Source: Lentzea albidocapillata (lineage in GTDB: Bacteria; Actinomycetota; Actinomycetes; Mycobacteriales; Pseudonocardiaceae). Taken from it: a stretch of 64,000 bases of DNA. The notes under the pieces were generated by a model that was not told the DNA's origin, ran no database searches, and saw only the letters and a program-made list of their open reading frames with translations. Position numbers and translations under genes: made by a program. Where the stretch lies: NCBI RefSeq assembly GCF_000719115.1, contig NZ_JOEA01000028.1, positions 50,858-114,857 on the forward strand. Reading direction: 5' to 3'. Positions 52,315 to 62,555 of this stretch are shown here, in pieces (the stretch's first letter is position 1; each line of letters begins with the position of its first letter).

Positions 52315-53970
52315 TCACTCGCCGATGACCGGCTTCGCGGCCTTCGGGGGCTCGACCAGGGATTCACCCTCGATCCGCACCTTGCGCTTGTGCTCGTTGC
52401 TGCCGCCCTGCTGACCGGCGCCACCGGCCATCGGAGCGCCACCCATCATGCCGCCCATGCCCGCGCCGCCCTTGGCACCGCCACCGGCGCCACCGGCCGC
52501 GGCGGGAGCCGCGGGAGCGGCACCGCTGCCGGCCGCCATGACGCCGGCCGCGCCACCGAACTGCGTGGCCGAGGTACCACCGGCACCACCGCCACCGGCC
52601 GGGCCACCGCCGAAGCCGGCGGGCATACCGCCTCCGCCGCCACCGCCGCCGCCCTTGGGCGCGCCGCCGCCTGCTCCGCCACCGCCGGCCCCAGCGGCCG
52701 CGGAGTCGGTGGCCGGCGGGCGGTACCAGTCGTTCGTCGTCGGCGGGGTGCCGATCGACGGAGGCCTGGTCCCGGCCTCGCCACCGGCGGTCGTGGTCGT
52801 GCCGGACTCCCAGTGACCGGGAACCCAGCGACCCGTGCCGGTACCCGTACCGCCGCCCGAGCCGGAGCCGCCGCCGGAGCCGGGCGGAACGTAACCCCCG
52901 CCACCGCCGGCGCCGCCTCCGGTGTTGCTGGGAGGCGTGTAGACCGGACGCACGGCCGGACCGGCACCGACGCCCGGCCCCTGCCCGTGCGGACCCTGGT
53001 AGCCGTCGGTGTTGCCGCCCTGGTAGCCGGGCCGGACGTTGGTCAGGCCGTCACCAGCGGTCGGCCGGCCACCGGCGTAACCACCGTTGGCGCCGCTGGT
53101 GAACGTGCCGCCCGCACCGCCGGACGCGCGGGACTGGTCGTCGGCGCGGATGCCGTCGAAGCCGCCCGAGGTGTTGCGGACGGGAGCGCCGCCGCCACCA
53201 CCCTTGCCCTTGTTCGCCATCGAGGAGATCGCGTCGATGACCTGCTCGGCGACCTTGGCGATCTGCGAGACGGACTTGATCAGGTTCATCAGCTTCTGCA
53301 CGGAGCCGACGAGCTTCTGCAGGAAGTCGGCCAGCTTCTTCGCGTAGTTGACCGCGGTCGTGACGATGTCCGAGATCGCGCCGGCGATGGCCGCGCCGAA
53401 GGTCAGGACCGACGCCGCCAGCCACTGGATGATCTTCATGACCATGTCGGACACGGCCTGGCTGATCAGGTCCATGATCATCTTGCGGACGGTGCCGACG
53501 AGTTCGCCCGCGCCCTTGACCGCGCCGGCGATGCCCTCGACCGACTTGGCGAGGGTCTCCAGGCCACCCGCGTGCCGCTTGGCCGCGGCGCGGTAGCCGT
53601 CAGCCGCCTTGCCTGCCCACTCACGGGTCTGCGAGACGCAGATCTTCTCGTACTCGGTCGCGATGCCGTGGACCTGCTTGCCCGCGTTCTGGAACGACTC
53701 GGACATCTTGGCGATCGACTCGGGGCTGCCCAGCAGGACGTCGAACGGCTCGCGCAGGAAGTCGACGTGCTGGATGGCCCAGCTGAAACCGGCGGAGAGG
53801 AAGCCGCTCAGCGGGTTCGACGACATGCCGACGATGCCCATGGCCGAGTTCGCGATGCCGAGGCCCGCGTTGACCCAGTCGCCGCGCTCGATGGCGGAGT
53901 AGGTGTTCGAGATGTTGCTGATCAGCTGCTGGGTGTCGGCACCGTTGGACTGCGTCGCTGGGGCGTTCAT
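52315..53970 (-). CDS. Large type VII secretion-associated protein with Gly/Pro-rich tail
   Basis: 551 residues. Residues ~1-270 are helical with amphipathic and hydrophobic stretches (EYEKICVSQTREWAGKAADGYRAAAKRHAGGLETLAKSV resembles a WXG/PPE-type hairpin with EWAG; SDMVMKIIQWLAASVLTFGAAIAGAIS). From ~275 to ~530 the protein is low-complexity Gly/Pro/Ala-rich, ending in a charged HKRKVRIEGESLVEPPK. This architecture is common for actinomycete WXG100-superfamily proteins encoded behind EspC- and YbaB-like genes. The start overlaps the previous gene by 4 bp. Function unknown; likely a secreted or envelope protein. Confidence 0.75.
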   Translation of the reverse strand: MNAPATQSNGADTQQLISNISNTYSAIERGDWVNAGLGIANSAMGIVGMSSNPLSGFLSAGFSWAIQHVDFLREPFDVLLGSPESIAKMSESFQNAGKQVHGIATEYEKICVSQTREWAGKAADGYRAAAKRHAGGLETLAKSVEGIAGAVKGAGELVGTVRKMIMDLISQAVSDMVMKIIQWLAASVLTFGAAIAGAISDIVTTAVNYAKKLADFLQKLVGSVQKLMNLIKSVSQIAKVAEQVIDAISSMANKGKGGGGGAPVRNTSGGFDGIRADDQSRASGGAGGTFTSGANGGYAGGRPTAGDGLTNVRPGYQGGNTDGYQGPHGQGPGVGAGPAVRPVYTPPSNTGGGAGGGGGYVPPGSGGGSGSGGGTGTGTGRWVPGHWESGTTTTAGGEAGTRPPSIGTPPTTNDWYRPPATDSAAAGAGGGGAGGGAPKGGGGGGGGGMPAGFGGGPAGGGGAGGTSATQFGGAAGVMAAGSGAAPAAPAAAGGAGGGAKGGAGMGGMMGGAPMAGGAGQQGGSNEHKRKVRIEGESLVEPPKAAKPVIGE

Positions 53971-54275
53971 CCCCGGCCTCCCTTGAAGCCGAACATGTTG
54001 TCGAGGTCGACCTGCTCGTACTGCTCGACGGTCTTCTTGAGACCGCCGGCCATGTCCATCAGCGAGTTGGCGGCCTTGCCGAGGCCGTCCTGCGACAGGC
54101 CTGCCTGCTGGAGGACGTTCTGGGCGAGGAAGCCGAGGAAGACACCGAACGCCTCAGTCGTGAGGGCACCCGGATCACACGTCTCGGTGGCCTTGCGCAT
54201 CCGTTCCATGAGCCGGTCCACGTTCGCGGCGTGGGTTCTCAGCTCGTCCAGGTCGATGTTGAAGTGCTGCTGCAT
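53967..54275 (-). CDS. EspC-like type VII secretion target
   Basis: 102 residues from the ATG at 54275. INLDELRTHAANVD-like start (here FNIDLDELRTHAANVDRLMERM) and helical remainder (GLGKAANSLMDMAGGLKKTVEQYEQVD) fit the ESX-1 EspC/WXG100-like family of secretion substrates. Central of three coupled genes, overlapping the next by 4 bp and 19 bp after ybaB. No EccC/EccD genes are adjacent, so export would use a core encoded elsewhere or the unusual ATPase at 43640. Confidence 0.78.
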   Translation of the reverse strand: MQQHFNIDLDELRTHAANVDRLMERMRKATETCDPGALTTEAFGVFLGFLAQNVLQQAGLSQDGLGKAANSLMDMAGGLKKTVEQYEQVDLDNMFGFKGGRG

Positions 54276-54294
54276 GCCTAACCCCCTCCTGCAC

Positions 54295-54753
54295 TCAGGC
54301 CATGACGTCGGGCGGGTTGGTGAAGTACTCGTCGTCGGGCCGGACGTCCTTGCGCTCCAACTCCGACTTCGGTTCTTCCTCGTCGGTTCCGTCGCCCGCG
54401 TATCCGTTCGGCATCTGCGCCTTCACGAACTCGAGCGCGGGGCTGTCGCCGACGAAGTCCGTCATGATCTGCACGACCCGCCCGGAGGCGTCCCGCTGGG
54501 CCTTCGTGGAGGCGGTGAGCACGGCGGAGGCGATCTCGCTGGGGTCCATGCCGCGGGCTTCCGGCTTGATCTGGAGATCGGTCAACACGCCTGTCGCGTT
54601 AACTGTCACCGTGATCAGGCCATCTGGCGAGCTGGCGCTGCCACCCACACCACCGAGCTGGTCCCGGGCCTGTTCGGCGTGCTGCTTGGCCTGCTCGATC
54701 TTGGCCCCGTACTGCTTGAGCCACTGATCCGGGTCAATGGGCTGCATGGTCAC
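54295..54753 (-). CDS. YbaB/EbfC-family DNA-binding protein
   Basis: 152 residues from the ATG at 54753. Helix IEQAKQHAEQARDQLGGV, then the YbaB strand pattern SPDGLITVTVNATGVLTDLQIKPEARGMDPSEIASAVLTASTKAQRDA, then an acidic tail (DGTDEEEPKSELERKDVRPDDE). The tail is longer than in housekeeping YbaB. Such YbaB-like proteins head EspC/WXG100 clusters across Pseudonocardiaceae and may be secretion chaperones rather than nucleoid proteins. First gene of the leftward trio. Confidence 0.82.
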   Translation of the reverse strand: MTMQPIDPDQWLKQYGAKIEQAKQHAEQARDQLGGVGGSASSPDGLITVTVNATGVLTDLQIKPEARGMDPSEIASAVLTASTKAQRDASGRVVQIMTDFVGDSPALEFVKAQMPNGYAGDGTDEEEPKSELERKDVRPDDEYFTNPPDVMA

Positions 54754-54876
54754 CCCCGTTGAGTGAATTGGTCGTACGTTCGATTCGCCGTAGACGCCCG
54801 TATCGTTTCACTCGTTCCCTGCTCGCCGATACTTTCAGTCCGATTACCGCCATCCGGACCAACGAAGGGGTTAACC

Positions 54877-55785
54877 GTGCCTGAGGGAGTGCTGGAGATC
54901 GACAGGATCTCCAAGCGCTACGGGGAGGTCGTCGCCCTGCGGGACATGTCCTTCGACGTGCGCGCCGGCGAGCTCTTCGGATTCGTCGGCAGCAACGGCG
55001 CCGGGAAGACCACGGCCATGCGCATCGCGCTGGGCGTGCTCGTGGCCGACTCCGGCGAGGTGCGGTGGAACGGCAGAACCGTCGATTTCGACACGCGGCG
55101 CAGGATCGGTTACATGCCGGAGGAGCGCGGCCTCTACCCGCGGATGAAGGTGCTCGACCAGTTGGTCTACCTGGCCGAACTGCACGGCATGGGCACCAAC
55201 GAGGCCCACACGAGCGCGGAGAACTGGATCGCGCGCCTCGGGCTGCGCGACCGCCGCACGGACGAGGTGCAGCGCCTGAGCCTGGGCAACCAGCAGCGTG
55301 TCCAGCTGGCCGCCGCGCTGGTGCACGAGCCGGACGTGCTGGTGCTCGACGAGCCGTTCTCCGGCCTCGACCCGGTCGCGGTGGACGTGATGAGCCAGGT
55401 GCTGCGTGAGAAGGCGTCCGCCGGGGTGCCGGTGGTGTTCTCCAGCCACCAGCTCGACCTGGTGGAACGGCTGTGCGACCGGGTCGGCATCGTCAGTGCC
55501 GGTTCGATGGTCGCGAGCGGAACAGTGGATGAACTCCGGTCGAGTGGCGAAACTCGCCTAGTGGTGGAGTCGCCAACGACCGAGTGGGCTGCCACCCTGG
55601 GTGGCGTGCGGGTGATCGAGAGGAACGGGACGCGGTGCGTCCTCGAACTCGCCGACGGCATGGACGACCAGGCGGTCCTGCACGCGGCGCTCGCGGCCGG
55701 TCCCGTGCACGAGTTCTCCCGGCAGCGCCCGTCGCTGACCGAGCTGTTCCGCAACGTCGTGACCATCGAGGGCAGGAGCGCATGA
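54877..55785 (+). CDS. ABC transporter ATP-binding protein (NatA-like)
   Basis: 302 residues from a GTG at 54877 with GAAGGGG upstream. Walker A GSNGAGKTT, signature LSLGNQQRVQLAAAL (LSxGxQQR variant), Walker B VLVLDEPFSGLDP and the switch His in FSSHQLD are intact. A C-terminal extension (~225-302) is typical of DrrA/NatA proteins. It partners the permease that starts 4 bp inside its stop (ATGA). Likely sodium or drug/antibiotic export; the substrate is not readable. Confidence 0.93.
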   Translation: MPEGVLEIDRISKRYGEVVALRDMSFDVRAGELFGFVGSNGAGKTTAMRIALGVLVADSGEVRWNGRTVDFDTRRRIGYMPEERGLYPRMKVLDQLVYLAELHGMGTNEAHTSAENWIARLGLRDRRTDEVQRLSLGNQQRVQLAAALVHEPDVLVLDEPFSGLDPVAVDVMSQVLREKASAGVPVVFSSHQLDLVERLCDRVGIVSAGSMVASGTVDELRSSGETRLVVESPTTEWAATLGGVRVIERNGTRCVLELADGMDDQAVLHAALAAGPVHEFSRQRPSLTELFRNVVTIEGRSA

Positions 55786-56963
55786 CGTCGGCCCGAGCTG
55801 TCTCGCTGGTGGCAAAGCGCGAGTTCGTCACGAAGGTGCGCACCAGGTCGTTCCTGATCGGTACAGCGGTGATCATCGCCGTGCTCGCCGGGTACGTGGT
55901 GCTGCAGTCGGTCCTGTTCGACGACCAGCAGCACAGCGTCGTGGGGCTGTCCGGGCAGGCCACGCAGCTCGCGGATCCGTTGCGGGACAAGGCTAAGGCG
56001 TTCGGCATCGAGGTCGAGACGCGGGACGTCACGACCGCGGGCGACGCCGAGCAGCAGGTCCGCGACGGCTCCCTGGACGCGCTGGTGACCGGCGCGCCGC
56101 CGGAGCTGAAGATGATCGTCAAGGACTCCGGCAACGAGGTGCTGGCGACGGCGCTGAACGACTTGCTGCGCCAGCAGGTGCTGACCGCGAAGCTCGCGGA
56201 GGCGGGCATCAACCCGCAGGAGGTCGCGCAGAGCCTCGCGAACGCCCGCGTGGCCGTCACCGCGCTGGAACCCGTTGACCCGCAACGAGGTCAGCGCCTC
56301 GCGATCGGGTTGATCGTGGCCGCGCTGCTGTACTACTCGCTGCTCGTCTACGGCACGATGGTCGCGCAGGGCGTGGTCGAGGAGAAGTCCAGCCGGGTCG
56401 TGGAGATCCTGCTCGCGACCCTGCGGCCGTGGCAGTTGTTGCTGGGCAAGGTGATCGGGCTCGGCGCGGTCGGCCTGTTGCAGTTGCTGGTGATCTCCAC
56501 GGTCGGCCTGGGGCTCTCCTCCGCCTTCGACGTGATCGACGTGGGCACGCTGGGAGGTACCGCGCTGCTGACCGGCGTGCTCTGGTACCTGCTCGGGTTC
56601 TTCCTGTACGCCACCGTGTTCGCGGCCGCCGCGTCGCTGGTGTCGCGCCAGGAGGAACTGCAGTCGGTGCTGACGCCGATCAGCATGACGATCATCGTGG
56701 CGTTCGTGGCCGGCATCAACCTGATGATCGGCAGCCCTTCCGGCACGACGGTCACGGTGCTGTCGATGCTGCCGCCGTTCGCCCCGATCCTGATGCCGGG
56801 CCGGATGGCGCTGGGCGTCGCTCCGGCCTGGCAGGTGCTGCTCGCGGTCGTGCTGGCACTGCTGGCCATCGCGGCGATCACGTGGCTGGGCGGCAAGGTC
56901 TACGCGAACGCCGTGCTGAGGACCGGCGCTCGCGTCAAGCTCCGCGAGGCGCTCAGGCTTTGA
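55782..56963 (+). CDS. ABC-2 type permease (NatB-like)
   Basis: 393 residues. The N-terminal helix (SFLIGTAVIIAVLAGYVVLQ) is followed by a ~130-residue extracellular domain and five more helices at ~170-385 (LIVAALLYYSLLVYGTMVAQGVVEEKSSRVVEILLATLRPWQLLLGK is the family signature around the coupling helix). The domain order matches NatB. Overlaps the ATPase gene by 4 bp, and the convergent photolyase gene by 11 bp. Confidence 0.92.
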   Translation: MTSARAVSLVAKREFVTKVRTRSFLIGTAVIIAVLAGYVVLQSVLFDDQQHSVVGLSGQATQLADPLRDKAKAFGIEVETRDVTTAGDAEQQVRDGSLDALVTGAPPELKMIVKDSGNEVLATALNDLLRQQVLTAKLAEAGINPQEVAQSLANARVAVTALEPVDPQRGQRLAIGLIVAALLYYSLLVYGTMVAQGVVEEKSSRVVEILLATLRPWQLLLGKVIGLGAVGLLQLLVISTVGLGLSSAFDVIDVGTLGGTALLTGVLWYLLGFFLYATVFAAAASLVSRQEELQSVLTPISMTIIVAFVAGINLMIGSPSGTTVTVLSMLPPFAPILMPGRMALGVAPAWQVLLAVVLALLAIAAITWLGGKVYANAVLRTGARVKLREALRL

Positions 56964-58194
56964 TCGCCTGATAGCGGTCGAGCGCCACCTGGCGTTCGAC
57001 CGCGTGGTCCACGATCGGCGTCAGGCGCGGCGAATCCGGTGCGTATTTGCGCACGTAGGCGCCGTCCGGGTCGAACTTCTTGGCCTGCGTCATGGGGTTG
57101 AAGACGCGGAAGAACGGCGAGGCGTCCGTGCCGCTGCCCGCGACCCACTGCCAGTTGTGCTGGTTCGAGGCGATGTCGCCGTCGATCAGGTGCTTCATGA
57201 AGTGCCGTGCGCCCCACCACCACGGCAGATGCAGGTCCTTGACCAGGAAGCTCGCGACGATCATGCGCACCCGGTTGTGCATGAAGCCTTCCTGCAGCAG
57301 CTGCCGCATGCCGGCGTCGACGATCGGGAACCCGGTGCGACCCTCGCACCACGCCTCGAAGAGCTCCTTGTCGTCGTCCAGTTCCATGCGGTCGAACTTG
57401 CGGTCGTAGTTCTCGCGCGCGGTCTCCGGCTTGTGCCACAACACGTCGGCGTAGAACTCGCGCCACGCGAGCTCGCTGCGGAACGTTCCGGCACAGTCCT
57501 GCAGCAGGGTCCGGGGGTGCAGCACGCCCCACCGCAGGAACGCCGACATCCTGCTGGTCGCGTCCAGGTCGGGCCGGTCGCGGGTCCTGTCGTAGTCCTC
57601 CAGCCGTTCGTCGCGGAACCTCTCCCAGAGTTCGAGCGCGTCCGGGAGCTTCTCCTCGACAGCAGGGATCTTCATGCCGTGCGCCGGCCTGATCCAGTCC
57701 AGAGTGGACGCGTCGGTGTCCGCGGGCTTGCGCCAGCCGTGCTCCAGCCAGGCGTTGCGGAACGGCGTGAAGACCTTGAACGGCGTTCCGTCCTGCTTGC
57801 GCACCCGGCCGGGCGCGACCGCGTAGGGCGAGCCGGAGCGGACGAGTTCGATGTCCCCCAACGCTTCCTCGACGGCCTCGTCCCGGCGACGCCCGTACGG
57901 CGCGTAGTCCGCGGAGATGTGGACGCTCTCCGCACCGATTTCCATCGCGATGCGCGGAACCGTCTTCACCGGATCGCCGTGCACGACCATCAGACGGCCG
58001 CCCAGTTCGTCGTTCAGGGCATGCAGACAGCGGTGCAGGAAATCGATTCGCGGCTGTCCGGACGGTTTCAGCAACCTGTCGTCGAGAACGAACAACGCGA
58101 GTGCGCGAGGCGATCTTTCCGCTGCCGCGAGAATGGCGGGATGGTCGGATGTCCGCACATCGCGGCGGAACCAGACGAGCGATGGGGAACTCAC
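56953..58194 (-). CDS. phr: Deoxyribodipyrimidine photolyase (class I CPD)
   Basis: 413 residues. N-terminal PSLVWFRRDVRTSDHPAI starts the antenna domain; the FAD domain carries TSRMSAFLRWGVLHPRTLL, WREFYADVLWHKP, GFPIVDAGMRQL, MHNRVRMIVASFLVKDL and NQHNWQWVAGSGTDASPFFRVFNP. The Trp electron-transfer chain positions are present. It repairs UV-induced cyclobutane dimers using light. The length is slightly shorter than the E. coli enzyme (472). Confidence 0.95.
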   Translation of the reverse strand: MSSPSLVWFRRDVRTSDHPAILAAAERSPRALALFVLDDRLLKPSGQPRIDFLHRCLHALNDELGGRLMVVHGDPVKTVPRIAMEIGAESVHISADYAPYGRRRDEAVEEALGDIELVRSGSPYAVAPGRVRKQDGTPFKVFTPFRNAWLEHGWRKPADTDASTLDWIRPAHGMKIPAVEEKLPDALELWERFRDERLEDYDRTRDRPDLDATSRMSAFLRWGVLHPRTLLQDCAGTFRSELAWREFYADVLWHKPETARENYDRKFDRMELDDDKELFEAWCEGRTGFPIVDAGMRQLLQEGFMHNRVRMIVASFLVKDLHLPWWWGARHFMKHLIDGDIASNQHNWQWVAGSGTDASPFFRVFNPMTQAKKFDPDGAYVRKYAPDSPRLTPIVDHAVERQVALDRYQAIKA

Positions 58195-58209
58195 GATTCG
58201 ACGCTAAAG

Positions 58210-58248
58210 CGAGCGGGGCGCACCTGCATGACAGGCGCGCCCCGCTCG
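58210..58248 (-). terminator. Terminator after gltA
   Basis: CGAGCGGGGCGC (58210-58221) and its perfect complement (58237-58248) flank a 15-nt loop, 18 bp beyond the citrate synthase stop and before the photolyase start. Confidence 0.8.
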
Positions 58249-58265
58249 GGTGAAGCAGTGTCTGA

Positions 58266-59579
<1,314 letters not shown>

Positions 59580-59804
59580 TCAAGTCCCTCTCAACGCTCG
59601 GACGGGGTGGCGGCAGTCCACGCTGGGTCTGCCGTCGTCTCGGACCACCCCGTTGGGATCTGAGTCTTCAAGTCCACTCACGCTAGTCGGCGGAAGGCCC
59701 GCCTCGCAGTAGCGGTGTGAACCGATTCTGAGAGATGGGACCGGCATCACATCGGTAATGCCAGTTTCTAGCGCGGCTACCCCACGGTAGTCCGATCCTC
59801 CGTT

Positions 59805-60737
59805 TTATCCACCCAACGCAACGGTGAGTTCGCTCGCAAAGGGGGGTTCGGCACCCGCACGGGAACATGTGATCGCGGCGGCCGCACCGGCATACGTCAA
59901 TGCCGCGGTCCATTCATCCGTGGAGAGGCCACGGATCTTCTCCGCACTCAAGGCATCGTGGTCGTGCAGCCACGCGAGCAGGGCGCCTTGCACCGTGTCG
60001 CCCGCCCCGATCGTGTCGACCACGTCCACCTTCACGGGTGGCACGTCGACCTGTCCGGTGGCGGTGATCACGGACAGACCGTCGCCGCCTTTCGTCAGCA
60101 CGACGGCGGCCGGTCCCTGTGAAATCCACGTCCTTGCGATCTCGATCACGTCGCCGTCCTCGGCGAGCCACCGGGCGTCCTCGACGGACGCCTTCAGCAG
60201 TCCGACGTCCGGCAGCCACGACCGGAACCGCGCGCGGTAGGCGCCCGGATCGTGGATCAGGCCCGCCCGGATGTTGGGGTCGAGCGCCGTGAGCAAACGC
60301 TTGCTCTCGCGCCGCAGCACCGTCTCGTAGACCGAGGCGCCGGGCTCCAGCACCAGCGAGAGCGTGCCGAACGACACGGCCTTCGTCTCGGCGGGCAGCG
60401 GGCCGGGGTCCTCGACGAGCCGGTCGGCGGTGCCGTCGACGTAGAACGAGTAGCGCGCCGAACCGTCTTCAGCCAGCCCGACGACGGCGAGCGTGGTGTT
60501 CTCCCGTCCACGTTGGACCAGAGAGGTCTCCACCTTCGACGCGTGCAGCCGCTTGATCAGCTGCTCACCGAAGTGGTCGGTCGACACCCGCGACAGGAAG
60601 CCCGTCGGCACGTCCAGCCGCCCGAGCGCGACGGCCACGTTGTACGGCCCACCGCCCAGCTTGGGCGCGAGCGGCGTGAGCTCGTCGTCCCCCACCGGCA
60701 CCATGTCGACCAGTGCCTCACCAGCAACCACGATCAC
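59805..60737 (-). CDS. PfkB-family sugar kinase (fructokinase-like)
   Basis: 310 residues. Signature 1 GGGPYNVAVALGRL near the N-terminus and signature 2 DTIGAGDTVQGALL with the catalytic Asp near 255. DFGEQ-like HFGEQLIKRL and SFGTLSLVLEPGASVYE fit fructokinases and 2-keto-3-deoxygluconate kinases. The substrate is probably fructose or a related ketose. Ends 5 bp from the TetR gene on the same strand, so the two may be cotranscribed. Confidence 0.9.
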   Translation of the reverse strand: MIVVAGEALVDMVPVGDDELTPLAPKLGGGPYNVAVALGRLDVPTGFLSRVSTDHFGEQLIKRLHASKVETSLVQRGRENTTLAVVGLAEDGSARYSFYVDGTADRLVEDPGPLPAETKAVSFGTLSLVLEPGASVYETVLRRESKRLLTALDPNIRAGLIHDPGAYRARFRSWLPDVGLLKASVEDARWLAEDGDVIEIARTWISQGPAAVVLTKGGDGLSVITATGQVDVPPVKVDVVDTIGAGDTVQGALLAWLHDHDALSAEKIRGLSTDEWTAALTYAGAAAAITCSRAGAEPPFASELTVALGG

Positions 60738-60742
60738 GCGCT

Positions 60743-61333
60743 CTACTCCTTCTGGGAGACACCGTTCCGCTGGAGCCCATCCAACAACAGTTCGCCCAGT
60801 GCGGTGAACGCCTCGGCGTCCGAAACGCCTGCCCGTTTCGTGAGGACTCCCGTCTGGATGCTCTCGATGAGCAGCCCGGCCATCTCCGCGAACAACGTGG
60901 CATGCACCTCACGGAACACGTGCCGCTCGACGCCATCCTGGATGAACGCCTTGATGCGCTCGGCCGCAGCACGCGCGTTGCGTTCGTAGGTGGCGCGCGT
61001 GGGCGGGAAGTCCGACACGTCCGCGATGAACGCCGCTGACGCCTTGTTCAGCTCCTCCGCAGCCCCGGCGAGGTAGCTGCCGATGCGTTTCCGCACGTCA
61101 TCGAGGCCCGCAATGCGCTTCTCGATGCGCTCGGCGGCCCCCTTGAAGTACCGCCCGACGACTCGAACGGCCAGCTGTTCCTTGCTGCCGGCGAGCGCGT
61201 ACAGCGTCGATTTCGAGCAGTGCAGCCTGCCCGCGATGTCATCCAGGGTGAGATGCCCGAAGCCCTCGGTGAGGAACAACGCCTCCAACCGGGTGAGCAA
61301 CTCGGCCTGCCGCTGCGTGAGCGCCCGCGTCAT
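60743..61333 (-). CDS. TetR-family regulator of the acyl-CoA dehydrogenase
   Basis: 196 residues from the ATG at 61333 (an ATG at 61351 adds six residues). HTH: LTRLEALFLTEGFGHLTLDDIAGRLHCSKSTLYALAGSKEQLAVRVV. The ligand domain is helical. Divergent from an acyl-CoA dehydrogenase with a strong dyad between the two starts. Probably an acyl-CoA-responsive repressor of the FadR/PsrA type (inference). Confidence 0.9.
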   Translation of the reverse strand: MTRALTQRQAELLTRLEALFLTEGFGHLTLDDIAGRLHCSKSTLYALAGSKEQLAVRVVGRYFKGAAERIEKRIAGLDDVRKRIGSYLAGAAEELNKASAAFIADVSDFPPTRATYERNARAAAERIKAFIQDGVERHVFREVHATLFAEMAGLLIESIQTGVLTKRAGVSDAEAFTALGELLLDGLQRNGVSQKE

Positions 61334-61354
61334 GTGACGACCCTGCCACATTCA

Positions 61355-61396
61355 CTGGCAGCTGTACTGCACAACGCACTAGAGTACAGCTACCAG
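61355..61396. promoter_or_regulatory. TetR operator-like dyad upstream of the acyl-CoA dehydrogenase
   Basis: CTGGCAGCTGTACT (61355-61368) and AGTACAGCTACCAG (61383-61396) are inverted copies at 13 of 14 positions, separated by 14 bp. The dyad lies between the divergent starts at 61333 and 61416 and spans the expected promoter. Confidence 0.7.
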
Positions 61397-61415
61397 TACA
61401 CACCGGAGGTCGACG

Positions 61416-62555
61416 ATGCCCGCCGAGCGGTTGCTCCCCACCCAAGAGGCCGAGGACCTGATCGCGCTGGTCAAGGAGATCGCGCGGGACGAACTGAAGC
61501 CCCACGCCGCGGACGCGGAGGAGAACGAGAAGTTCCCCCGCGACGCGTTCCGCCTGCTGGGCAGGTCCGGCCTGCTGGGCCTCCCGTACCCCGAGGAGTT
61601 CGGCGGCGGCGAGCAGCCCTACGAGGTCTACCTGCAGGCCCTGGAAGAGGTCGCCTCCGCGTGGATGACGGTCGCCGTGGGCCTCTCCGTGCACGTGATG
61701 TCCTGCTACGGCCTCGCCACCTTCGGCACCCGCGAGCAGCAGGACCGCTGGCTCCCCGAAATGCTCGAAGGCGAACTGCTCGGCGGCTACGCCCTCTCCG
61801 AGGTCCAGGCAGGCTCCGACCCGGCCGCCATGTCGACCAGGGCTGTCCGCAAGGGCTCCGAGTACGTAGTGAACGGCACCAAGGCGTGGATCACCCACGC
61901 CGGCGCCGCCGACTTCTACACCCTGATGGCCCGCACGTCCCCGGACGCAGGCCGCGGCATCTCCTGCTTCCTGGCCCCAGGCGAGGCCCAGGGCATCACC
62001 GCCGCCACCCCGGAACGCAAGATGGGCCTGACCGGCTCCATCACCGCCCAGCTGGCGTTCGACGACGTCCGCTTCGGCACCGACCGCCTGATCGGCAACG
62101 AGGGCGACGGCCTCAAGATCGCACTGTCCGCTTTGGACTCGGGCCGACTGGGCATCGCCGCCTGCGCCGTGGGCCTGGCCCAGGCCGCCCTCGACGAGGC
62201 TGTCGCCTACGCCAAGACCCGAACCCAGTTCGGCCGCCCGATCATCGAGTTCCAGGGCCTCGAATTCCTGCTCGCAGACATGGCAGCGGCCGTGGAATCG
62301 GCCCGAGCCACCTACATCTCAGCGGCCCGCCGCCGCGACCGCGGCCTCCCGTTCCGCCAGCAGGCGTCGATCGCCAAGCTGATCGCCACCGACGCGGCGA
62401 TGAGGGTGACGACCGACGCCGTCCAGGTACTCGGCGGCGCCGGCTACACCCGCGACTTCCCGGTGGAGCGCTACATGCGCGAGGCAAAGGTCCTGCAGAT
62501 CTTCGAAGGCACCAACCAGATCCAGCGCCTGGTCATCGGCCGAGGCCTCCGCTAG
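61416..62555 (+). CDS. Acyl-CoA dehydrogenase
   Basis: 379 residues from the ATG at 61416, seven bases after CCGGAGG. FAD/substrate motifs: GYALSEVQAGSDPAAM, YVVNGTKAWITHAGAADFYTLMART, ALDSGRLGIAACAVGLAQAALDEAVAYAKTRTQFGRPI, and the C-terminal LQIFEGTNQIQRLVIGRGL with the catalytic-base Glu. Short/medium-chain type. Controlled by the divergent TetR gene in all likelihood. The 3' end overlaps the amidohydrolase gene by 4 bp. Confidence 0.95.
   Translation: MPAERLLPTQEAEDLIALVKEIARDELKPHAADAEENEKFPRDAFRLLGRSGLLGLPYPEEFGGGEQPYEVYLQALEEVASAWMTVAVGLSVHVMSCYGLATFGTREQQDRWLPEMLEGELLGGYALSEVQAGSDPAAMSTRAVRKGSEYVVNGTKAWITHAGAADFYTLMARTSPDAGRGISCFLAPGEAQGITAATPERKMGLTGSITAQLAFDDVRFGTDRLIGNEGDGLKIALSALDSGRLGIAACAVGLAQAALDEAVAYAKTRTQFGRPIIEFQGLEFLLADMAAAVESARATYISAARRRDRGLPFRQQASIAKLIATDAAMRVTTDAVQVLGGAGYTRDFPVERYMREAKVLQIFEGTNQIQRLVIGRGLR

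Noticed and set aside
52300..54762. An 820-codon open frame on the plus strand opposite the type VII trio
   Set aside because: It is low-complexity Ala/Gly/Arg/Asp sequence produced by codon bias on the opposite strand, and the minus-strand genes have clear families, starts and overlaps.
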